Below, one piece after another: positions 32,549-41,331 of a stretch of 64,000 nt of DNA. Source of the DNA: SG8-41 sp035649495 (GTDB lineage: Bacteria; Pseudomonadota; Gammaproteobacteria; Burkholderiales; SG8-41); the NCBI GenBank assembly GCA_035649495.1, contig DASRJL010000107.1, forward strand, positions 34,044 through 98,043. The letters are read 5' to 3'. Positions within the stretch are counted from its first letter, which is position 1. The number at the start of each line of letters is the position of its first letter. The translations under genes were made by a program, and so were the position numbers. Below the pieces are notes generated by a model. It did not search any database. It saw only the letters and a program-made list of their open reading frames with translations, and was not told where the DNA came from.

Positions 32549-34254
32549 ACGTTCCCGCCCAGGTCCCGATCCGCCTCGTCCAGCAATCGCTCGAAGGTCT
32601 CCGGCGTCCGTATGACGCGCCCGGGCACGGTGGGCGAGTGCGCCTGCAGCCAGTAGCTGTGCGTCGGGTGCCCGCCGCCCGCGACCACCAGCACGATGTT
32701 GTCGGGCTTGATCGAGATCGGCCACGGATCGAGATCGATGCTGGCGCGCGTCTTCGGGTTCGAGTCGATCTCGATGTATGCCGGCGCGCCGGCGCGGCGC
32801 ATCTGGTCCATCGGGATCTTCGAGTTCTCCCACAGGAACTCGCGTATCGACTGCTGCGTCCAGCCGACCTCGGCCATGCGCTGGGCGACGACCGGGCCGA
32901 TCATCATGACGCCCGGCGTGCCTTTCTCCCATCCCGCGAGCACCGCGAGATTGGGCGCACGCATGAAGTCCGCCATGCGCCACATGCCGTTCAGCGCATC
33001 CTCCTCCGGCGTCTCCTTCTTGGCGCCGCGGCGCCGCACGTTGGCGACGCCGCTCGCGAAGACGACAGACACCGAGTTCGTGCCCGGGTCGAAACCGTGG
33101 CGCTGCGTACCGTGAGGCAGCCATCCCGACGGAAGCTCGTCCTCGGCCTCGGCGAACACGGCGTTGGTGTAGCGCATGGCGCCGAACATCGCCATCGTGC
33201 CGACACCCGGCAGGGCACCGCCCACGTTCTGCTGCAGCAGGCGCAGTGCGCGCCCTATGCTCGCGCCGGCGGGATGCTGCGGGTCCGGGCCGAGGAGACC
33301 GAAGCCGGAGTTCAACCGGATCTGCTTTGCTATCGGCCCGTTGACGATGACGGCGGGGAACGGCCCGCCCGAAGTCGCCTGCAGCTGGTCGAAGCCCTCC
33401 GCGGCGAGGCACGCCTCCACGGCGGCGACGAGGACCGGCAGGTACTCGGGACGCCCGCCGGCCATCGCGAGCGCAATCGCGCACGTCTCCACGGTGGTGA
33501 CGCCGCCGAGCGGCGGGAACTTGCCCAGCACGTGCGTGCGCGGCAGCGCCGCGCCCTTCAATATCCAGTCCACGCGCTCCTTCGTCGCCGGCAGAAGCGG
33601 CAGTCCGTCGCCCCACTTCCTGGCGAGGAGCAGGCTGTTCGCCTTGTCCAGAGCCTGCTCGTAGGTGGCCCCTTCGACTTCGAGCATCTTCGACGGGCCC
33701 GCGGCCCGCGCCGACTGCGATTTCCAGCCGGTCAGGCCCTCATAGATCTCGCGGCGGCGTTCCTGGAGCGGGTTGATGTCGCTGCCCGGAAGGAACATGT
33801 TGATGGGGAACGTGACCATGGCGGCGTCCGGCGCGAGCCCGCCCCCCGACACGGCGTTTTTCATGACGCCGACGAAATCCGACCGCGTGATCGTGACGGT
33901 CGGGATACCCAGCGCTTCTATCCTAGCGGCTGCACGGCCGCATGCTGTGGCGCAAGCCCCTCAAGCCGCGTTGCCGACGATGACGGCATCGACCCCGCTG
34001 ATTTTCACGAGCCGCGCAACTTCCTCCTCGCCGATGACGGCGTTGCCCTGCGGGAACGCATCCACCGGCAGCACGGTGACGCCGGGGAAGTCCGCTTCGA
34101 GCGATTCCTTCAGCAGCGGGAGCATGCGATAGGCCTGCCACTGCTCGTTGCTGACGAAGCCGATCCGCTTGCCTTCGAGGGAGGCGAGCCTGGGCGCGTG
34201 CGGCTGCGTGACTTCCAGCACGCCGGACGGGTCGTGGAATTCGAGCTTGACCAT
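32545..34254 (-). CDS. UGSC-type (seleno)protein fused to a DGLP-type domain, in-frame UGA
   Basis: A 569-codon gene if the UGA at codon 98 (33963-33961) is read through. The ATG at 34254 is preceded by AGGAGC. Residues 1-97 (MVKLEFHDPSG, GKRIGFVSNEQW, GVDAVIVGNAA) end at the UGA; the same frame continues GACATACGRAAARIEALGIP, exactly the conserved [U/C]G-x-C region of the family named UGSC (seleno)protein. After residue about 185 a second domain begins with WGDGLPLLP and runs to the C-terminus; it resembles the separate gene at 52450-53493. A SECIS-like hairpin follows the UGA. A standard caller would split it into a 97-residue stub and a 439-residue protein starting at MKNAVSGGG. Enzymatic function is unknown. 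Confidence 0.85.
33926..33941 (-). promoter_or_regulatory. Candidate bacterial SECIS element (UGSC gene)
   Basis: On the minus strand GCGGC pairs with GCCGC around a CGUGCA loop. The loop starts about 24 bases after the UGA and its second base is G. The stem is short but all G-C. It fits the general bacterial SECIS constraints less strikingly than the 10-bp hairpin in the DsrE-like gene. Confidence 0.6.
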
Positions 34255-34307
34255 GGGAGCTCCTATGTCGGGGAACCGTCCTATTGTAGCGGTGAGGGAC
34301 GAGAAGG

Positions 34308-34406
34308 GGTGATGAAGTGATGGTGATGAGAAATGGTGATGAATGATGGTGATGAACCCCATCACCTCTTCCCATCACCGGTTCCCATCACCCCTTTCCA
34401 TCACCT
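34308..34406. repeat. Inverted GTGATG/CATCAC array (family A, copy 3)
   Basis: The left arm has four units (34308-34357) and the right arm four (CCCATCACC type, 34358-34406). It lies between divergent starts, the UGSC gene (34254) and a Bug gene (34475), so it is not a terminator here. Confidence 0.85.
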
Positions 34407-34474
34407 CTTCTTAGCGAGATACTGGGCGCAGACGGTCGGCAAGACCGCGTGACCACAACGAACGAGGAGCAAGC

Positions 34475-35464
34475 ATGGCACGGATTCGGCGTGTTTCCAT
34501 TCACACCGGCGTTCTGATTGCGGCGGTTCTGGCGGGCGTCGCTGCAGCCGGCCCGGCGCGCGCGCAGACGGATTACCCTAACAAGCCGGTGCGCATCGTT
34601 GTGCCCTTTCCCCCGGGCGGCAGCGTGGACCTGAACGCGCGCCTGCTGGCGGTGAAATTCACGGAGGTCCTGGGCCAGCAGATCATCGTGGACAACCGCG
34701 CCGGCGCGTCGGGCCAGATCGGCTCGGACGCGGTCGCGCGCGCCGCGCCCGACGGCTACACGCTGCTCCTGCAGAGCAATCCCTTCCTCACCAGCACGGT
34801 CCTGCTGAGCAAGTCGCTGTACGATCCGAACAGCGATTTCGCGCCGATCTCGCTCCTGTCCACGGTGTCTACCGTGGTCGCCGTCCATCCCTCGATTCCC
34901 GTCCGCTCGGTGCGCGAGCTGATCGCGTTTGCGCGCGCGCGTCCCGGCGCGCTCAACTATGCGTCGTCGGCCATCGGCAGCAACTCGCACATGACCGGGG
35001 AGCTCTTCAACCTGCTCGGCAAGACGAACATGATGGCGATCCAGTACAAGGGCGGCGGCCCCGCGCTCGCAGCAGCGGTCAGCGGCGAGGCCCCGATCTC
35101 ATTCTCGAACATCTCGGAGACGGCGCGCATGGTAGAGGCGAAGCGGTTACGCGCGCTGGGAGTGAGCAGCGTGAAGCGCTCCCCGATTCTTCCCGACGTT
35201 CCGCCGATCGCTGAGACGCTGCCCGGCTTCGAGTTCCACGCGTGGCACGGATTGCTGGCGCCCAAGGGGACGCCGCCGAAGCTCGTCGCCCTCCTGAACG
35301 AGAAGCTGCGCGCGGCCATGGCTGCCCCGGACCAGCAGAAACGCTTCCAGGATCGCGGGCTCGACGTCGTCACCAACTCCCCGGAGGAGTACGCGGCTTA
35401 CCTGAAGGTCGAGCTGCAGAAGTGGGGCAAGTTGATACGGGAGCGCAACATCAAGGCTGAGTGA
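34475..35464 (+). CDS. Bug/TctC-family substrate-binding protein
   Basis: A 329-residue exported solute-binding protein with a signal peptide ending at ARAQ, then TDYPNKPVRIVVPFPPGGSVD, NRAGASGQIGSD, APDGYTLL and IQYKGGGPA. GAGGAGCAAGC precedes the ATG. The TGA stop is the first base triplet of a GTGACCAGTGACTAG repeat. Confidence 0.95.
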   Translation: MARIRRVSIHTGVLIAAVLAGVAAAGPARAQTDYPNKPVRIVVPFPPGGSVDLNARLLAVKFTEVLGQQIIVDNRAGASGQIGSDAVARAAPDGYTLLLQSNPFLTSTVLLSKSLYDPNSDFAPISLLSTVSTVVAVHPSIPVRSVRELIAFARARPGALNYASSAIGSNSHMTGELFNLLGKTNMMAIQYKGGGPALAAAVSGEAPISFSNISETARMVEAKRLRALGVSSVKRSPILPDVPPIAETLPGFEFHAWHGLLAPKGTPPKLVALLNEKLRAAMAAPDQQKRFQDRGLDVVTNSPEEYAAYLKVELQKWGKLIRERNIKAE

Positions 35465-35492
35465 CCAGTGACTAGGGACCAGTGACCGGTCA
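35461..35492. repeat. GTGACYA/GGTCAC repeat (family B) starting at a stop codon
   Basis: GAGTGACCAGTGACTAGGGA then CCAGTGACCGGTCACC. The first TGA is the stop of the Bug gene. Confidence 0.7.
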
Positions 35493-35503
35493 CCCCGACG
35501 CCG

Positions 35504-36202
35504 TTAGTTGACGCCCTGCGCGGCAAGAATGGCTTTCGCGGCGGGGCTCGCGAGAAAGCGCAGGAACGCGCGTGCGCCATCCGGATTCTGCGGCTCGGCC
35601 GCGAGTGTGGCCGCATAAACGGTGTAGTTCTGAAGGTCCGGGGGCAGGGGGCCTGCCAGGCGCAAGCCCTTGTCACGCCAGCGCACGATTTCGGTGAGAC
35701 CGCCGAACCCGATCTCTCGTCCCTTGCCGGCGAGCAGGTAGGTGAACTGTTCCTGCGCGTCGCGGTGGCGCACCGTCCTGTCCTTGATGCTGTCCGCGAG
35801 GCCGAGCTTCTCCATCAGGTGCTCGACGTAAAGCCCGCTGGAGGCGCGGTTGTACACGATGGAATCGGCCGCCAGGATTGCGCGTTTCAGGGCCTCCGTG
35901 CTCGAAACGTCCGGAACCGGTGCGCCTGCCCGCACGGCAACTCCCACGCCGACGCGCCCGAGCTCGAAGCGCTCACCGGCCGCGGCCTTGCCCACCTTGA
36001 CGATACCGTCCATCGTGGCGGGAGGCGCGATGATGACGTCGGCCCTCTCACCGCCGGCGAGCTTTTTCAGCATTTCCGGCGCGGTCTCGAACGCCAGCCT
36101 GACCTCGTCGCCCGTGTCCCTGCGCCAGGCCTCCGCGAGCACCTCCAGCGATGAATGCATCGCGCTCGGGCTCAGCACACGAATTTCACCGGCGATTGCC
36201 AT
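35504..36202 (-). CDS. Periplasmic-type substrate-binding protein, ModA-like fold, no signal peptide seen
   Basis: A 232-residue type 2 periplasmic-binding-fold protein resembling molybdate-type ModA proteins: IRVLSPSAMHSSLEVLAEAW, ADVIIAPPATMDG, DSIVYNRASSGLYVEHLMEKLG and RFLASPAAKAILAAQG. No signal peptide is visible from the ATG at 36202, and the in-frame extension has no better start, so it is either cytoplasmic or its true start is missed. Substrate assignment is uncertain; the group also includes organic-anion binders. Confidence 0.75.
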   Translation of the reverse strand: MAIAGEIRVLSPSAMHSSLEVLAEAWRRDTGDEVRLAFETAPEMLKKLAGGERADVIIAPPATMDGIVKVGKAAAGERFELGRVGVGVAVRAGAPVPDVSSTEALKRAILAADSIVYNRASSGLYVEHLMEKLGLADSIKDRTVRHRDAQEQFTYLLAGKGREIGFGGLTEIVRWRDKGLRLAGPLPPDLQNYTVYAATLAAEPQNPDGARAFLRFLASPAAKAILAAQGVN

Positions 36203-36275
36203 TGGCAGGGACAGAAACAGGGTGCGGGATGAGGAATACCGGCAATCTTGGGAGGGCAGACATGAACGCGTTTGG

Positions 36276-37064
36276 TCATCCGGGATGACGATCGAGGAAC
36301 CCGGAGAGCGCCTTGTTGAAGGCCTCGGGCTGCTCCAGGTTCGACAGATGCGCGGCCGAGGGAATGATGACGAGCTCGGAGCCCGGCAGATTCTCGTGGA
36401 TCTCGCGCGCCATCGATACCGGCGTTCCGGGATCCTGTTCGCCGACGATGACGAGCGAGGGAATCTTCACTTCCTTCAGGCGCGCGCTCACGTTGATCTT
36501 CGGAAGCGCGTGGCAGCAGCCGATGAAGCCTGCCGCGGGTGTGGAGCGTATCCCCTGCGCGACGGCGCCGAGGACCGGCGCGCCGCTCTTGCGATAAGGC
36601 TCGGTGAACCAGCGCTCCAGCATCGCCTGGACGAAGGGTTCCATGCCCTCCTTGGTCGCGGTGTCGATGCGGCCCTGCCACACCGGCTGCAGGTCCGCGG
36701 GATAACGGCTGGTCGTATCGGCGAGCGTCATGGTCTTGAAGATGCCCGGATGCTTCAACTGAAAAGTCTGCCCGATCATCCCGCCCATCGACAGGCCGAC
36801 CCAGTGGCAGCTCTTGATCCCCAACGAATCGAGGAGCGCCTTGACGTCATCGGCAAGCTGATCCAGCGTGTACGCGCCCGCAGGCACGCTCGACTGTCCG
36901 TGGCCCCGGGTGTCGTAGCACAGCACCTTGTAGCGCTTCGAAAAAGCCTTGACCTGGGGCTCCCACATCGTCACGTTGCTGGCGAGCGAGTGACTGAATA
37001 CCAGCCACGGCCCCTCACCGGTCACGGTGTAGTGGGTCTCGATGCCGTTGGTGGTCGTTTTCAT
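36276..37064 (-). CDS. Alpha/beta hydrolase, 3-oxoadipate enol-lactonase-like
   Basis: A 262-residue hydrolase closely resembling PcaD-type enol-lactonases: SHSLASNVTMWEPQV, YDTRGHGQSS, nucleophile elbow G90-L-S92-M-G94, the cap region with ERWFTEPYR, and GEQDPGTPV with the late His in SAAHLSNLEQP. PcaD hydrolyses 3-oxoadipate enol-lactone in the beta-ketoadipate pathway, but no other pca gene is nearby, so the substrate may be different. Confidence 0.85.
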   Translation of the reverse strand: MKTTTNGIETHYTVTGEGPWLVFSHSLASNVTMWEPQVKAFSKRYKVLCYDTRGHGQSSVPAGAYTLDQLADDVKALLDSLGIKSCHWVGLSMGGMIGQTFQLKHPGIFKTMTLADTTSRYPADLQPVWQGRIDTATKEGMEPFVQAMLERWFTEPYRKSGAPVLGAVAQGIRSTPAAGFIGCCHALPKINVSARLKEVKIPSLVIVGEQDPGTPVSMAREIHENLPGSELVIIPSAAHLSNLEQPEAFNKALSGFLDRHPG

Positions 37065-37129
37065 TGGGTGTCCTCCGTTTTGGGTGGCGATGGCGCGTTA
37101 CCGGGCGGATTATGCACCACCGGTCACGA

Positions 37130-37256
37130 GACGGCGGCCTCTGATCCGACATCAAGTATTCCATCGCATTCATGTCGGCCGCCCCGCGCGTCACCGGGGG
37201 TCAGATCCCCGCCCAAGGAAAAACGGCGGGGCCCCTCTTCCGCCCCTCGACGCGCC
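37130..37256. repeat. REP-like element R2, copy b
   Basis: It starts with the same GACGGCGGCCTCTGATC (37130-37146) as copy a. A first hairpin region has GACAT and ATGTC words; then comes GGGGGTCAGATCCCC, the hairpin CCCCGCC/GGCGGGG (37207-37213 with 37225-37231), and the shared tail TTCCGCCCCTCGACGCGC. Confidence 0.75.
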
Positions 37257-37259
37257 GGG

Positions 37260-38015
37260 TCACGCAGTTGCTAGTTCGAGGTCCGCCCACACCCCCGCGT
37301 GATCCGAGGGCCACAGGGTCGGGTCGGAAGGGGCCGGCCGGTCGAAGCACACGCGGCTTTCGGCCACGCGCAACGCATCCGATATCCAGATGTAGTCTAT
37401 GCACCGGTCCATGCGCGGCCAGTCGGGATGGGTGGTTGCACCGTCGGCTCCAGCGAGCGGGGTAAATGCCGTGGGCGCTGTCTGCGTCGGCTTGAAGCGT
37501 GTCGCCATGAGTGCCGCCGAGGGCATGTCCAGAGTCGCGTTGAAGTCGCCGCAGACGATGCGCGGCGCGATGTCGGCCCGGCTGTCTATCCACGCGAGGA
37601 GCTGCTGCGCCTGGTAGAGTCGCAGCGAGTCGTTGTGCACCGATCCGACCTGGTGCGTCACGTACACGTCCACCGGATTCCCGCCGACGAGCAGACGCGC
37701 GACGAGTGCCACGATGTCGCGCGTGCGGTAGTCGAGGTTGCCGGTCTCGACCATCGGAAAGCGCGTGAGCAGCGCTTCGCCCTCGACGGCGGAGAGCCCG
37801 TTGGCGCGCGTCTGCTGGACCAGGTGGTAGTCGAGGCCGAAACGCTCCCGCGCCGCGTCCCTGATCCAGTGGGCCGTCCGAAGCGGCATGCAGACCTCGT
37901 TCAGCGCCAGCGCGTCGGGCCGGACGGCGCCCAGTTGCTCGATCACCAGCTCGCGCCGCAGATCCCAGCGCTTGTGGTCCTGCTCGAGATTCAAAGTGGC
38001 TATACGGAATCGCAT
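37260..38015 (-). CDS. Endonuclease/exonuclease/phosphatase-family protein
   Basis: A 251-residue EEP-fold hydrolase. The start at 38015 (MRFRIATLNLE) has GGAG upstream. Signatures are ATLNLEQD, ALNEVCMP with the Mg-binding Glu, VDVYVTHQ, the GDFNATLD strand, and the terminal SDHAGVWADL with catalytic Asp-His. Family members are phosphodiesterases, nucleases or phosphatases; there is no signal peptide. Confidence 0.88.
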   Translation of the reverse strand: MRFRIATLNLEQDHKRWDLRRELVIEQLGAVRPDALALNEVCMPLRTAHWIRDAARERFGLDYHLVQQTRANGLSAVEGEALLTRFPMVETGNLDYRTRDIVALVARLLVGGNPVDVYVTHQVGSVHNDSLRLYQAQQLLAWIDSRADIAPRIVCGDFNATLDMPSAALMATRFKPTQTAPTAFTPLAGADGATTHPDWPRMDRCIDYIWISDALRVAESRVCFDRPAPSDPTLWPSDHAGVWADLELATA

Positions 38016-38242
38016 ATGTTGTCTCCATGACACTTGCCCGTGGCCGCACACGCGCACCGACGAGCTTTCGTACGGTTCGCCCCTGTCGTTGTTGAGCGAC
38101 AGAAGGACGCAGCGATATCTTCATCATCCTGCACAATTTTTCCTGTGTCCACGCAGCGCCGTCAGGCACATTACTTGCTACTCTGTAGGACCCTGCCTAC
38201 GGACGACTTCGCGATCTCCTACAGACGGATTCAAGAGGAAAC

Positions 38243-40099
38243 ATGTTCAAGTCACTGTTCAAACCGAAACAGCTCAAATGGGGCGCCGCGGCGCTCACAC
38301 TGGCGGCGCTGGCCGCGCTCGTCTGGTTCACGGTCACCGCCCCGCAGCGGGGAAAGGACCCGCAGGCCCAACAAATGGAGCGCGAGTCGGCGGCATTTTT
38401 TGCCGTCGAGCGCGACATTTCCGCCTTTGCCCGTGACGTGCGGACCGGCGCGGCCGCGAGCATAGGACTGACCTCGGGCTACGTGCTGGTCGGCCTTGCC
38501 GATGGCAGCCGCTACTATGTGCGCATGGACACGCAGCGTACGCTACTCCCGGAGATCCTGAAGGACCGGCTTTCCTCGCAGGCTCCCGCCGTGTTCGCGC
38601 TGGGCGACGTACAGCCTCCGGCGGCGCCGCTTGCGGTACTCGCGCAGCAACTGAAGGATCCCCTCTGGGTCGCCCTGCTGGGACCGCTGCTGATTCTCTA
38701 CCTGATCCTCGTGATGAATCCGTTGCGCAGCGGGCTCTTCAAGACCGCCCGCAGGCCAGACACGCGCTTCGACGACGTGATCGGCGTCGCGGAGGCCAAG
38801 GACGCGCTCCAGGACATCGTCGCCTATCTCCGCAAGCCCGGGAAATTCTCCGAGCTGGGCGCGACGCCGCCGAAGGGCATCGTGCTGGAAGGCGATTCCG
38901 GCGCCGGCAAGACGCTGCTGGCGCGCGCGGTGGCGGGGGAAGCGGGCGTGCCGTTCATCGCGCTCGCGGGCAGTGATTTCAGCGACATGTTCCTCGGCGT
39001 CGGCGTGCGCCGCGTGAAGAAGCTCTTCGAGCTGGCGCGCCGGCAGGCGCCGTGCGTGGTGTTCATCGACGAGATCGACGGCCTGGGTCGCCGCTCCGGG
39101 GCGAGCTCGGCCGCGGAGACCGAGAACAACCGGATCATCAATACGCTGCTGGTGGAGCTCGACGGCTTTGCGCCGACCTCGGGCATCGTAGTCATGGGTG
39201 CGACCAACAACGTGAGCAATCTCGATCCCGCGATGGTCCGGCCGGGCCGCTTCGACCGGATATGCAACCTGGCGCTGCCGGACGTCAACGAGCGCGAGGC
39301 GTTGTTCGGCCTGTATGCCGCGCGCCTGCGCACCGCGGGCAAAACGGACTTCCGGCCGCTCGCGCGGCTCTCCGCGGGGCTCTCGCCCGCGGCGATCGCC
39401 AATGCCGTCAACGGCGCGGCGCTGCTGGCGGCGAAGGAAGACGCCTCCGCGGTGACCCTGGCGCATTTCGAGCGCGTGCTGGAACAGCAGTTGATGGGCG
39501 GCGGCAGTGTAGCGGGCAAGGCTGCGATGAACCCCGCGGAGCGTCACCGGATCGCCGTGCACGAAGCCGGCCATGCGCTCGTCGCGAAGCTCCTGCAGGT
39601 CGGCATCGTGGAGAAGGTGAGCATATTGAAGCGCGGCCGCGCGCTCGGCGTGACGCTCGTAACCGAGGACCGGGACGTCACTCTGCAGAGCGAGGAGCAG
39701 GTAAGGGCGCGCATGGCCATGCTGCTCGGCGGGCGGGCGGCGGAAGCGCTCGCGCTCGGCTCCATTTCGACCGGCGCCGCCAACGATCTGCAGCACGTGT
39801 CGGGCATGGCATATCGCATGGTGACCGAGTTCGGTTTCAGCAAGACGATCGGTCCCTTCAGCTACGCCGGTCTGCCGGACCGCGAGCGGCGTATCGCCGA
39901 CCACCCCGAGGCGATCGCCGAGGCGCGCGAGATCGTGAAGGCCCTGGAGCACGAGTGTGGGGCGTTGTTGCGGGCGCACCATGCTGCCCTGGAGCGCCTG
40001 ACCGCCGAGCTGCTCGAGCACGAGGTGGTCAGCGGCGAGGTGGTGGATGCATGCCTTGCCGCGGGCGGAGAGAAGGAAGCGATTCCGCTGGCGGCATGA
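38243..40099 (+). CDS. FtsH-like AAA ATPase/zinc metalloprotease, divergent
   Basis: A 618-residue membrane-bound AAA protease with two membrane segments (about 14-32 and 143-159) around a periplasmic domain. Walker A is GDSGAGKT (217-224; FtsH proper has GPPGTGKT), Walker B VVFIDEID (272-279), Arg finger in RPGRFDR, zinc motif H440-E-A-G-H444 with D515 as third ligand. GAGGAAAC precedes the ATG. The Walker A and pore region (MFLGVG) differ from housekeeping FtsH, so this is probably a second, specialised copy. It ends 3 bases before a strong terminator. Confidence 0.88.
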   Translation: MFKSLFKPKQLKWGAAALTLAALAALVWFTVTAPQRGKDPQAQQMERESAAFFAVERDISAFARDVRTGAAASIGLTSGYVLVGLADGSRYYVRMDTQRTLLPEILKDRLSSQAPAVFALGDVQPPAAPLAVLAQQLKDPLWVALLGPLLILYLILVMNPLRSGLFKTARRPDTRFDDVIGVAEAKDALQDIVAYLRKPGKFSELGATPPKGIVLEGDSGAGKTLLARAVAGEAGVPFIALAGSDFSDMFLGVGVRRVKKLFELARRQAPCVVFIDEIDGLGRRSGASSAAETENNRIINTLLVELDGFAPTSGIVVMGATNNVSNLDPAMVRPGRFDRICNLALPDVNEREALFGLYAARLRTAGKTDFRPLARLSAGLSPAAIANAVNGAALLAAKEDASAVTLAHFERVLEQQLMGGGSVAGKAAMNPAERHRIAVHEAGHALVAKLLQVGIVEKVSILKRGRALGVTLVTEDRDVTLQSEEQVRARMAMLLGGRAAEALALGSISTGAANDLQHVSGMAYRMVTEFGFSKTIGPFSYAGLPDRERRIADHPEAIAEAREIVKALEHECGALLRAHHAALERLTAELLEHEVVSGEVVDACLAAGGEKEAIPLAA

Positions 40100-40101
40100 A
40101 A

Positions 40102-40125
40102 AAAACCCCGCCGCGGCGGGGTTTT
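40102..40125. terminator. Strong bidirectional rho-independent terminator
   Basis: AAAACCCCGCC/GGCGGGGTTTT with a CG centre: a nearly perfect palindrome with A-run and T-run. It separates the FtsH-like gene (plus) from the PEP-CTERM gene (minus), ending both transcripts. Confidence 0.9.
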
Positions 40126-40141
40126 AGTGCCGGATGGGCTC

Positions 40142-40831
40142 CTAGGAAGGGCGCCGCCTGAACGCCAGCCCGGCCAAGCCGAGCCCGAGCAGGGCCAGGC
40201 TCGCCGGTTCGGGGATCCTTGTGTCGCGGACTTGGATGTCGCTCGCCGCCGCTTCGCCGTTGTCGCCGACTTCGCCGATGTACAAGAATAACCCCGCCGT
40301 GGACACGCCCGACGTCAGGTTGAAACTCAGGATACCGTTGTCACCCATGCTGATGAAGCCGTCAGCTCCCGGAATCGCTGTAGTGGAATTGCCGTCGAAC
40401 GATCCGAGCCTGGCCACACTGTCGTCCAGCGTATTGCCGGCCGGTCCCGTTCCGAAAAGCTTGGGATCGGCGGGAGCCCGCTGCGTGCCGGGCGTGAAGG
40501 ACGTGCCAAGCACGAAATCGAACACGGAGATCCCCGCGAGCGCCGCTGCACAGGCCGCATCGGCGCAATCCGTGGTGGACAGCTTGATGGCGTCGAGATC
40601 GAAACCCGTGAACTGTCCGGGTGATCCGCCCAGGCCCGCGCTGTTGTCCCTGATCGAGATCGACAGCACGGTGCTCAGGCCCAGTGATGAGAGGTCAGCT
40701 TTGAAAACCGCGGTGGCGGCCGGCGAGCCTCCGGTGACCCCGGTCAACTCGACGAGCGCCACCGGTACTGCGCCGACGTTTCCGGCAGACAGGCCGGCTA
40801 TTAGCGATAACATCATGCTACTTTTGCGCAT
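40142..40831 (-). CDS. PEP-CTERM sorting-domain protein
   Basis: A 229-residue secreted protein with an N-terminal signal peptide, a Ser/Thr/Gly-rich beta-type middle part (many S, T, N, few charged residues), and a C-terminal sorting signal IPEPASLALLGLGLAGLAFRRR. Such proteins are processed by exosortase and linked to extracellular polysaccharide. AGGAGAAC precedes the ATG at 40831. Two TGTAAAA(N4)CCGAC motifs lie in the 500-base region upstream. No exosortase gene is in the window. Confidence 0.92.
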   Translation of the reverse strand: MRKSSMMLSLIAGLSAGNVGAVPVALVELTGVTGGSPAATAVFKADLSSLGLSTVLSISIRDNSAGLGGSPGQFTGFDLDAIKLSTTDCADAACAAALAGISVFDFVLGTSFTPGTQRAPADPKLFGTGPAGNTLDDSVARLGSFDGNSTTAIPGADGFISMGDNGILSFNLTSGVSTAGLFLYIGEVGDNGEAAASDIQVRDTRIPEPASLALLGLGLAGLAFRRRPS

Positions 40832-40918
40832 ATTGTTCTCCTGTTAGGTGAACAAACATCTACGTGCGCCAGGATCGCCGACTCCCGGTTCCGTCGTCGC
40901 TTACCACCGACTCGGCCG

Positions 40919-40934
40919 TGTAAAAAAAACCGAC
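40919..40934 (+). promoter_or_regulatory. TGTAAAA(N4)CCGAC motif, site 1
   Basis: TGTAAAAAAAACCGAC, about 88 bases upstream of the PEP-CTERM start. In Zoogloea PEP-CTERM genes are reported to depend on RpoN and the PrsK-PrsR two-component system; this motif is a reasonable candidate for such a regulator's site, by inference. Confidence 0.55.
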
Positions 40935-41165
40935 TAATCCGCGATCATGATCGCCCCCGGAGTTGCATGAACGCAGCAAACGCGCATTGCGTGCGTGAGA
41001 ATTGTCACGTGCACGTCGGTCGCGTCCAGATTGCAGACACTCTAAGCAAGTGTTTGCGATCGCTCTCCAGTTGAGCAAGCTTCGTACCGAGTTGTAATAA
41101 GTGATTGTCTTGTGGAAAGTTCTGGTGAGTTCGCCCGGCGCAGCACGGGCGAAAATGGACCGGAG

Positions 41166-41182
41166 TGTAAAATTTTCCGACA
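41166..41182 (+). promoter_or_regulatory. TGTAAAA(N4)CCGAC motif, site 2
   Basis: TGTAAAATTTTCCGACA, about 335 bases upstream of the PEP-CTERM start and in the same orientation as site 1. This version is the best match to a TGT...ACA dyad. Confidence 0.55.
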
Positions 41183-41331
41183 GATCCGGACGAATGTCTC
41201 AGGCTCGCGGGTTTTCAGAGCTGCTCCGCGACATGCGGTCACCATTCCGGGACACGGAGTCAGACACTGAAGTCGTGACACGGTGTCCGAATGGAGTCCG
41301 AGCCCGACGTCCAGGGCGCCCGATTTTTGAC

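Larger units (their letters stand above)
40832..41331. other. 500-base upstream region of the PEP-CTERM gene
   Basis: No gene is seen. It holds two copies of the TGTAAAA(N4)CCGAC motif, at 40919-40934 and 41166-41182, the latter a quasi-palindrome TGT-N11-ACA. The length between the parC end and the PEP-CTERM start suggests enhancer-type regulation. Confidence 0.6.

Noticed and set aside
18104..34254. UGA reassigned to an amino acid throughout the genome
   Set aside because: Many genes in the window end in TGA at the expected family length (for example at 1231-1233, 2223-2225, 32545-32547), so UGA is a stop in general.
40832..40930. Sigma-54 promoter ahead of the PEP-CTERM gene
   Set aside because: A TGGCGCACGTAGATGTTTG stretch was considered as -24/-12, but the GC of the -12 element is missing, so I do not call it.
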